Of a DNA stretch of 64,000 nt, positions 55,512 to 64,000 are shown one piece after another (position 1 is the first letter of the stretch; the number at the start of each line of letters is the position of its first letter). The stretch lies in the NCBI GenBank assembly GCA_000328365.1, contig KB296374.1, positions 58,817 to 122,816 of the forward strand, written 5' to 3'. Below the pieces are notes generated by a model. That model was not told the origin of the DNA and did no database searches. It saw nothing but the letters and a program-made list of their open reading frames with translations. Both the position numbers and the translations under genes were made by a program. The stretch comes from Capitella teleta. Lineage: Eukaryota > Annelida > Polychaeta > Capitellidae.

Positions 55512-58500
55512 CCCTGGGCAGGATCTGCTTCCCGAGTGAAAAGGGTGATCGGAGGCATTGAATTCGAAGAGGGCAAATGGCCGTGGTTAGTTTCGCTGCA
55601 GGGGAAAATCCCGGATTTTACCATCTTTGGAATTCCCATAACTTACCGGAAGTTCTATTGCGGAGCATCTCTAATCAACGACAGATGGATCCTGACAGCG
55701 GCTCACTGCTTCAAGGAGAACGACCTCGGGTAAGTTGCGCTCTTCTTGCGATTGTGTTTGCCCCATCCATGCACCGTGCATGCGTTTATAATTAAACCAG
55801 TGTTCTGGTTTGCAAAAAGGCTGATTTAATGTTCAAAGACATAACGGCGTTGTCTCTTGATTGGGGTCATAGTTCAACCACAAAGTTAGCTCCCCAAGCC
55901 GTAGCGTAGTGCACACACGGTGTTTGGGAACTACTCCGCTACCCTTGGGGAGCTACCACAAAGTGTGCCCTGGTCCTTTCACCCATACTCACCTCTGGAA
56001 TGGAATGGTTCATTTTCTAAATAAACCATACAATTTCAGAAATTATGATTTAGACCCAAGAGCAACCAGCACCGAAAATCCGCCGTGGGTGACTCAACCA
56101 TCTAGCATTAATGTGCCATACTAATTTGAAAGATTCATTTTATTGGCAAAAATCAATGTCCAACAATAGAAATGACAAGAGGAAAAGACGAGGCGACAAG
56201 ATTAAAAACAGAAAAGAAGAAAATAATAGCCAGCATTATCATGAATGCAGTGAGAGAGATTATAACAGAGTACGTGGCTAAAACCTTGACACCGACAAGT
56301 TGATGTCCGTGTGCAGAATTGATAGACATTTAAATTGACAAGTTTATCAACATAAAATAACGCCTCCGAGACAGGAGCGGAGGCAGAGATGGAGATGAGA
56401 CCAGCGGCAAGTTTAGACTCATGTTTCGAACAATAAGACGTAAACGGCTGAACGAAATGCCTTTGAACTCCGGCGAATGGTCTTCTTTGTTCGATGTTAA
56501 AAACACATAATCAGGGTGGACGCTGGTCACATATGGATGGGATCATTGAGCCATGGACACGGAGTTTTGGGGCGGGTAGAGGCCAGGACACTTTCATTCA
56601 GGGTTTGCAGTCCATCGAGAATGAGGTTATAGCAAACTATATTTAGTCCTACGTTCGTTTAAAATTCGTTCACAGGCCGGGGCTTGTTGGACTCGTATAC
56701 ATAAAGGTTAATGGTAAGTGCATGGGGCCATCATATAAAATTATCGGTTGGGTACCTGGGAACGTATTCCATCTGCCACCTTAAGTCCAATTCTTCAACT
56801 GTTATACACTCTTTCTAAAAGTCGAAATGTATTTAGTAGATTCATTATAATCATTTGATAGCTATATAGGTACAGGAAGGAGATGTTTTATGCACAAATT
56901 GCAAATGATTTTAAAACAGGTAAAAGAACACATGTTTAGCAAGCAAACAGTATGAATGACTTGGAAACAGCATCTTCAATATCATTCTTCAAACAGCACA
57001 AATTTAAGGCCATCAATTTCTTACCGACTTCATGATCGCGAACTTACACACAAACTACATCAAATTGCCAACTTCAAACTTGAGTTTAAGATCAACTGAG
57101 TGAATGTCTGCAGCAGCAACGTTTGTTTACGTGTTGATGCACTGCATCAAGTGTAATGCACTTGTCGGCTGCATGTTCTAGACTAATAGCGACAAATTGA
57201 TGTCAATTTTGTTTAACCATCTGCCTTTTATTATATGTCATTTAACCGAACATTACGCTCAGAACATAACCACAATATTGTACTCGAACGACGGAAATTA
57301 CATGGAAGCCAAATTGAGTGTTTATCTCCACAACCGATGGTTATAATGATCTAAATTGGTATTCACAGGAATTGAACAACAATTAACGTGAGTACGCACG
57401 CGCGATGGTCCTGAATGAAACTCATGAACATTTGGACTGATGAAGTATCTCCTCCTTGAGCTGGTTCATTCGTGTGCCTCCGAAGTATTCCAGTCTGCTC
57501 AGCTCATCAAATCAAAGGAAATCTATCATCTATATATTTATAATGTTTATCATATTTATTCCTTTATGGAGGGCTCCAGTCAATCTAAAGCATCGTATAT
57601 CTTCTCTGTGTCCATCAGGTGCATTCAATTAACCCTGGGTCAGCAACACCCATTATTAGGAGATAACTGCCGATCTGATTAATTAGTTCTCGTTCTCCTT
57701 ACAGTGATAAAGTACTCCGACCAAACTACTGGCATGCACGTCTGGGAGACATAGAGCTATCCGTGAGTGCATATTTCAAATGCTTAATGCACAACCACAA
57801 TATCATTTTTGGTGTTCTATTGTTATAACACATACTGCATGATTGCATAATCGTATTGCTACACGTGCTGATTGCTTTATTCTTAGGCTGACTTAGTGGA
57901 CAGATTGGTCGGTTTGGTTGGCGATTTCTTTGACATTAGCAGGCTCCGGGAGTGGACGCTACACGGAGAAAAAATCGTTATTCATCCTGAATACAATAGC
58001 GAAAGTAAGTTAACTTCTATTATCCCGATCCCAAAATCCAACCCTGAATAATGTGATGTTTTCTTCCTTACTCAGACTTGTGGGCCAATGACATTGCGTT
58101 GGTTAAACTGGAAGAGGATGTGCCATCAGGATCTGAGTTGTTGTCTCACATCCAAAGCGTCCATCTCCCCGTCCAGGGTCTCATGACATTTCCACGTGAT
58201 ATGCAGAAGTGTATCATGAAGGGATGGGGGTGCACTGCTGGAGGTAAACTTCTCGTTTTAACCTTTCCTCAACAGATAGTTAAGTTCTACCTCTATAGGA
58301 GGAAGCGTGGCTAGTGTCGCCCGTGAAGTTGAGCTCCCTAAAGTCAGTGACCTCAGCTGTCGACAGTTCTGGAATGTTCCCGCGACAACCAGACTCTGCG
58401 CTGGATACAACTTGCAGCAGAAAGGCATTTGCAGTGTACGTAATTCCTCCTCATTCAAGTTTCATCAATAAAGGGTTGGTTGGATTTCAGGGCGATTCCG

Positions 58501-58676
58501 GTGGCCCCCTGGTGTGTAACACGGGCGACAGTTGGGTACAGGTCGGCATCGCGTCCTTCACGAGCGCCAACAGACCTGGCAATGTGCCAGGAGTCTTCAC
58601 CAGAGTTTCTCAGTTCACTGACTGGATTCAACAAGTCATCATGGAAGATGAGCGCAATCAACAAGATGAGTCATAG
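55354..58676 (+). CDS. Secreted S1 (chymotrypsin-fold) serine protease, 308 aa, 7 exons
   Basis: Exons 55354-55405, 55522-55729, 57705-57762, 57887-58004, 58076-58243, 58299-58435, 58491-58676; 927 nt in frame to TAG. Signal peptide 1-19, short propeptide, activation after RVKR25 to give VIGG. Catalytic triad His79 (LTAAHC), Asp151 (NDIALV), Ser250 (GDSGGP). The residue equivalent to chymotrypsin 189 is Gly (GICSGDSGG), not Asp, and the 214-216 segment reads SFT instead of SWG. Trypsin specificity is therefore unlikely; a small or hydrophobic P1 pocket (elastase/chymotrypsin-like) is inferred. Cys191 has no partner at the position of Cys220 ([11 protein letters not shown]). The basic RVKR site could be cut by a furin-type or trypsin-type enzyme. 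Likely digestive or defence secretion; no clip, CUB or other accessory domain is present. It is tail-to-tail with SH3BP5. Confidence 0.9.
55479..55508 (+). repeat. 30-T run forming the polypyrimidine tract of a splice acceptor
   Basis: The run ends 13 bases before the acceptor AG at 55520-55521 of protease exon 2. It therefore acts as, or overlaps, the pyrimidine tract. Such homopolymers are length-variable. Confidence 0.9.
55887..55955. mobile_element. 69-bp palindromic micro-MITE with 9-bp target duplication
   Basis: The element begins TAGCTCCCCAAG and ends CTTGGGGAGCTA, a perfect 12-bp inverted repeat. The pairing continues less well for another 12-14 bases (CCGTAGCGTAGT against GGTAGCGGAGTAGT). 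CCACAAAGT is repeated exactly at 55878-55886 and 55956-55964. Nine-base duplications are the rule for Mutator-like (MULE) elements. It lies in intron 2 of the protease gene. Confidence 0.8.
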
Positions 58677-59936
58677 GTTTTTAGTTAAGGCTGGAATATG
58701 AAGGATATTTGTTTACCGTTAACAGATTATAATATCTCTTTTAAATTTCAATATTTCGACTTGTACTAGGAAAATAACTTTCAGTTAGTATTACTTCAGA
58801 ACCTGTGGAATCTGGCGTGTCAGGAGAACAGAAACAACAAAATAATTCTAAGTAACAACAAAGTTTTTATTATTATCAATAACAAAAGTTTATCAATTGG
58901 AAGAGACAAAATGAGACAAAATAAACCAAGTGACGAGAAGCACACATTTGAACTTTTGTTCTGGTTGATTTTTTTTCTTTGGCACAAACAGAAAAAAAAA
59001 TGTCGTTGAAAATGCCCTGATTTACATGAAATGGAAGCTATGGCGTAAGAATTACATCTTGACGAAATCTCAATGGAAATATTTTGGAATGTGGGCGGAA
59101 TTTCAACATAACGAATAAAAGTTGAAAACAAAACTCAAAACAATATAATTTGGAAGAACAAAAACGAAATATTTTGGAAGCTGTAAGGAAATATCAATGA
59201 TATATAAAACTGAGTATCGACTTGTACTGGGGGTTCAGAAAAGTGAACAGTTCAATTCACAAGTTCAAGATGACATATTATTCTATGGTAAGATGAAAAA
59301 CATGAGGAGAAAATAACTGCATAAAAATATTATACAGATGTAAGAAAAAGATGAAAAGAAAGAGATGTTTTAAAAATATTTAAATATTCCATTAATTGCA
59401 CAGATTAAGTAAACATCTGGTTAAAAGCTGTATGGTTATTCAGAGATCCATGGATGGTTACACAACTCGATATTGAGGTTACGGTGAATATATTAATGAT
59501 TATGATAAATGTAATACCATGCTAAATAGAACTAGTGCACAACTCCTATAGAGATCAACAGTTTTACTCAAGATTACAGAACTTCTTCACACAGAGCCAA
59601 ATTAAGCTATATCCCTGCATGGAATATTTTGTCGCACGTTCCGAGAATTCTACACGCAGTCCCACATATACCATAATATCAGCTGGGGAAGGTAAGTCAA
59701 ATATCCCTGATTGTATGTAACGAGAGTGAGTCAAGAGGATCCAAAGTTAATTAGGTCAAATAAATTAAGTATTCGTACTGTGATTGTTTAAACATGTGCG
59801 GGGTAAGCATGGACTAGAGATGATGATATGCATACTGTATACGATGCATAGAAATGCAAATAAAAAATACAGGTTTAACAAAAAACAGAAGAAAAATAAA
59901 ATGGCACACGAAAATAAAATTTTAAATTTTAACTAA

Positions 59937-61412
59937 TTAAAACTCGACCGACTCCTTCTTTTCGCCGTCTTCATCATCAAAAAGTGGTTTAAAATTCATA
60001 TAATTCTCCAGATATGACAGACGGATCGGTAAACTCATGCGCTTGTATTTATCGTTGTCCGTATTACGAGAGATGAACTTTGAGTATTCGTGATTCGGGG
60101 TCTCCAGCATCAAGCTCTGAATCTGATCGTCATCCAACACTGATGCACTGGCTAAACTACTGGAGTGACTGTCGTGATCCGTCTCATCAATCAAATCTTC
60201 CTGACTCGATCGCTTTCTCAAGGGCATCAAGAATCGTTCACCTTTCTTCGCCTGTAAGTCTTTCATGACCTCCGCATTGGAGCGAATTGTCAGTTCGGAT
60301 GACTTCCCGGGAAGGTCATCACCTTTGACCGGTTCCTCCTCCGGTGCATCCGTGATGATGATGTCGTGACTGGGAGGGGGGTCGGGAGTTTCCGTGCCGA
60401 CACCAGAACCTCGGCTGCCTAACTCGTGGCGCATTTTCGCTTCGTGGCGTTGCTGATGCACTGAGTCACTTATTGCCTCTAGATTTTTCAGTGTCTTAGC
60501 GTACGTTTCTTTTGCACTGCTGACTCTTTCCTCCAGTGAACTCACAATTTCTTTCTGCTCCTAAAACCAAGAAAAATCCACGATTACACAGAAAATCAAT
60601 CCTTATAGATCAAAAAACAAACCTCCATTTGTTGAATAAAAGTTGCCTTCTTCTCAAAATACGGCCTGAAATATTCCCAGAATGATCGCAACAGCAAGTG
60701 AAAAATTAGAATTGACTGACTTTGATTTGGAGATTGAGCGCCTGAGTTGTTTGTGCAGACGTTGCACATTATTCTCGGCTTCGTTAAAGATGAACGCCGT
60801 TCTCTTATGTTCCACTTCGCTCTCTAATCTGTCCTGTTCTGCATCGTTAACCTGAAAACAGCCAGCGATGAAAATTCTGAATTGTGATTGGTTAACGCGT
60901 TCATTTGAGAAGACACTGGGGATTCATACAATGATGAATCCAAAATCGCCAATCACCTTCATGGTGGAGTGGTTCAGCATTTCTTGCCACGCAGGTTCAA
61001 ACGCTTGGTTCTTGCCAAAGAATCCTTGCTCAGCTAAAAACACCATTTCTTTGGCGGCTGAGAGTTGACTGCACGCGCGCTCAAAGCGCTGGGCTGCTGC
61101 CTGCGTCTCTGCTTGTGCCTACAAATGAACGATTATGATGCAAATGACGTCGTCACGCCAGCAAGTGCACCTCCTGCGCCTTCATGCGCGCTTCGTAGTA
61201 CGGCCGCGCTTTCTCCACCGCCGTTCCGATCTTCTTCATTTCTTCCTTCAACTGATGAGTGGAGTCTGTCAGGTGTTGCCGAAATCTCGCCCTCGCTCTC
61301 TGAGGAGAGAAAACAGTTAAAGCCCAGCACCAGAGTTCAGTGAACCCACCTCCAGAAGCTGCTCCAGACTGTTGATGGTTTCAGTTGTTGTGTTCAGCTT
61401 CTCGAGTTCACT
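59937..61412 (-). CDS. SH3BP5: SH3BP5-family Rab11 guanine-nucleotide exchange factor (N-terminus outside window)
   Basis: Minus-strand exons 61350-61412, 61171-61299, 60957-61118, 60721-60851, 60623-60665, 59937-60560 join in frame to 383 residues ending with a stop at 59937. The long coiled coil is characteristic: SELEKLNTTTETIN, KARPYYEARMKAQ, AWQEMLNHST, KPYFEKKATFIQQMEEQ, TYAKTLKNLEAISDSVHQQR. The 207-residue last exon contains a disordered acidic/Ser-rich tail after the coiled coil, as in vertebrate SH3BP5 and SH3BP5L. Known family role: GEF for Rab11 in endosome recycling, acting through the coiled-coil hairpin; vertebrate members also bind Btk SH3 and JNK. The first coding exon, expected to end in a DPRIQ-like sequence, was not found up to 64000. 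It is either beyond the window or too short to recognise. Whether it is SH3BP5 or SH3BP5L cannot be told, as these are vertebrate paralogues. Confidence 0.9.
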
Positions 61413-64000
61413 CTGAATGAATATGGGGAATAAGTTATATTGAACTGTTTATAAAAGAGAAGCCAAAGCACCAGTCAGAAGGAGATAACTGCTCAACGCC
61501 CCACTTCTCAAAATGATTGCCAATTTATGGCGAGTAAAAAAAGCTTAATGATGCATACTTTTGAGTACAATTAATGATGTGGGTGTAATATGATGTAAGC
61601 AATTCATCATGCTGAGGAATTAAGCGTTAAGTTGACAACAAAATGTTATTTCCATGTTAACTATGGACCATTGATGAAGCAGAATGGAGATATGAATGGA
61701 ACTTTACTTCACTGTTTGCGTGCTATGCATGCACCAAATGATGCATGCTTTATCACCAGAGCAGTCAAGTGCTGTATCTGTTCCGCTGACTGATGGACAG
61801 TTAACATCAACAAAACAACAATCAGTTCAAAAGTTCAAAGTTCAAAGCAGATTGAATGGGTCCTGCAGCGCACAGTAAAAATTGATATCTAAAATGTTCA
61901 ACATCTCAAGTTCTGAAGAGTAGTCACAGATTTGCAAATTTTATTTAGGAATCAAACAAGAAAAAAAAAAAATAGATCTCATTTTCCAGCACTCTTTTGT
62001 GTCAAATTACAAAACAGTTCAAATTCCTTGAGTCAAAGATGAAAATTTCAGTGCACACGCTATGGAATATGAGAGAAAATTACTTAAGGGAGAGAAGGAG
62101 CTAAGCGTGCTTGGGAAGAGGGAAGAGGGAGGGGGGTGGAGATGATCACAAGCTGACACAAGCCAGATACGCTGGTGGGTAATGAGAGTACTAGATAGGA
62201 AATAAAATGATGGAGCATCTGTTTTGGGAGCTTATCTCCAACAGAGCACTTAGGAGTGGCCTCTCATCATATCGCACTGCATTAAATAGCTTCCTCATTT
62301 TAGATTGATTCGAAATGACGTGTTATAAATATCATCATTAGGATGTTGCTTAAAATACCTCTTGTTCGTTCAACACGCAGTTTAGCAATGATTTATTTTT
62401 CTTTTAACAGACGAGTGAAGTGTGAGACGTCGATGAAGAAACCCAGGACCAGGGTTTCCCTCCACTCTTATCAACCAAATGGCTGGAAGCTATTAAAGAC
62501 GAGTTGCAAGAGAACTCGTTATTACAGCTCTAAGAAAAGCAGGGAAACATAAAATTCCACACCCAAATACTAAACCCAAAGAGACAATTCCATTCCCCTG
62601 AAACTTACAGATGGCAGCAAATTCTAAATCGAATTTTTATAATTAATAATGTTCAAGCTGAGCTCACCAAGACCTCTGAGGCTCTGACTGACTGAGGACC
62701 ATAAAATTACGTCACATTTTTGTTCAAACATGTTATTCTCGGAAACACAGCAGTCGTGCAATAAATGTCAAATCCAGATCCAATGGACAAGGCTGCTTTG
62801 GGCGTCTGGCCTTCATCATACTAGTACTAAGCTCTAAGATTATGTGTATATTGACGTGGATGCTTTGATCACCTACGCTAGGAAATCAATTTTAATCACA
62901 TATGTGGTGATCGAATTACAGATTCATCAAGATGCAGTTCAGTTTCATCAACCCCGATCATGCTATCGCAATATGATTGTCTTCCAAATCCAGGTCGCAA
63001 TTTTGATTGATGGAGGTTTAGATTTCAATTCATGGAATTCAATGTATAAGGCACAACACTGGTGCTTGAGGTGAAGAAGAACAACGACCAAAAGAGTTTT
63101 AAAAAGTGAGAAAAAAGTGTAGCCCAAACTTCAGAATGATCAGCAGATATTGCTTGCAAGACAGCAAGAGTGCAGAGAATGGCTTAGCTGATATTGGGCT
63201 AAAAGTTTACTTGAATAACCTGGCCCAACTTCCATAATAGATTTAAAATATTTAATTTTATACATAATGCAGAATTTCACGGTAGACAATGAAGCTCTTC
63301 TAGAAGTGGAGTGATGCTGCAATAACAGTCACGGTGTTTAACCAGCATTGTGGCACTGCTCTGGGCTCATTGTAGTCAATCAATTTGCAAAGCAGGAAGA
63401 GCAGGAGGGAGGCTGCTGCAATAGTCTAGCAGCTTCATGATGTTTGCTTGGATGAGCATGTGAGCAGCATCTCCAGTAATGAATCTTCCTGTCTATCTCA
63501 TAACAGTCATAACTCACATAAGCTTAATAATAATTTAAAGGAATTTATTGCACGCTTGAAAATGGACAACAACCTAGATCTTCATGGACAGCAAGTGATC
63601 AAAGATGATTTGAGAACTCAAACACACTGCTACCGCAGCTAAGTGAGTCCCCGGATCATCGACTACGTGTCGTATTTTTCATTCAACTTCAACTTGGAAC
63701 ATATTATGTGATATGACATAACATCAGAACAAGAAAGACATCTCGCTGTAGGCGGGAACCACAGTACAAAACACGACTTACACGAGTGCTGAGTTTCACA
63801 GCTGATCACCCATTCGGCCTGATTCAATATGTGCTCAGGAATGAAAATAGACTTTGGACGATTGGAGGGTAGAGTCACATTATCATATTAAATGATATGT
63901 ATTCACTCAATCACTGCATCAGACATCATGATCATGTGATTCATGTCATTAATGATCATCAGTCACTAATTAACATATTAAACATTAGGCAAGCGCTTGG
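61413..64000. other. First intron of SH3BP5 and/or upstream region
   Basis: No coding exon was recognised. At about 62440-62480 a stretch (CCAGGACCAGGGTTTCCCTC then CACTCTTATC) resembles the inverted-repeat arm of the MITE at 30.8 kb. At about 63360-63460 a stretch near CAGCTTCATGATGTTTGC recalls the LINE C-terminal region at 28.86 kb, and it may be a degraded LINE piece. No RNA gene was seen. Confidence 0.45.

Overview
The window comes from an animal nuclear genome, most likely a marine non-vertebrate. It is AT-rich and full of introns and repeats. The gene set is metazoan: an animal-type GH10 glycoside hydrolase with a carbohydrate-binding module, a C-type lectin/WSC receptor, an ankyrin + Mab21 (cGAS-like) protein, a BTB-BACK-Kelch protein, a secreted S1 protease and SH3BP5. 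No vertebrate-specific or bacterial feature was seen. Introns range from 47-61 nt (in the lectin receptor) to several kb, so I do not name a phylum.

Layout. 1-3.3 kb: no gene recognised. 3.35-13.3 kb (+): a ten-exon type II membrane protein (340 aa) with three Cys-rich exon repeats, a Thr/Ser stalk and a C-terminal PAN/apple-like domain. Its introns carry an 18-bp minisatellite, a Tigger-like, a mariner-like and a hAT-like element. 15.3-23.9 kb (-): secreted CBM + GH10 enzyme whose last two coding exons each exist in two versions. 24-36 kb: repeat-rich, with three LINE fragments on two strands, a long-TIR MITE, an unidentified repeat-associated ORF and a tRNA-type SINE. 36.3-40.7 kb (+): a ten-exon single-pass receptor (499 aa) with signal peptide, a C-type-lectin fold apparently interrupted by a WSC domain, a second lectin domain, TM helix and a tail with tandem YxxL/I motifs. 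43.0-45.9 kb (-): ankyrin/Mab21 protein, intact except for one in-frame TAA inside the Mab21 domain. 46-51.8 kb: repeats and one LTR fossil. 51.85-54.2 kb (-): Kelch-like protein. 55.35-58.7 kb (+): chymotrypsin-fold protease. 59.9-61.4 kb (-): SH3BP5, cut by the window at its 5' side.

I rebuilt the gene models by hand by joining GT-AG exons. In the five models with a start and a stop, the coding lengths close exactly in frame: 1023 nt, 1500 nt, 927 nt, 1644 nt, and 1266 nt + alternative ends for GH10. No operon or single pathway links them. The nearest to a theme is surface recognition and innate sensing (PAN protein, lectin/WSC receptor with ITAM-like tail, cGAS-like protein) beside digestive or secreted enzymes (GH10, protease).

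Strongest leads: (1) the lectin/WSC receptor with nested domains and ITAM-like tail; (2) the doubled active-site and C-terminal exons of GH10; (3) the ankyrin-cGAS-like protein with a single in-frame stop; (4) a 69-bp palindromic element with a perfect 9-bp target duplication.
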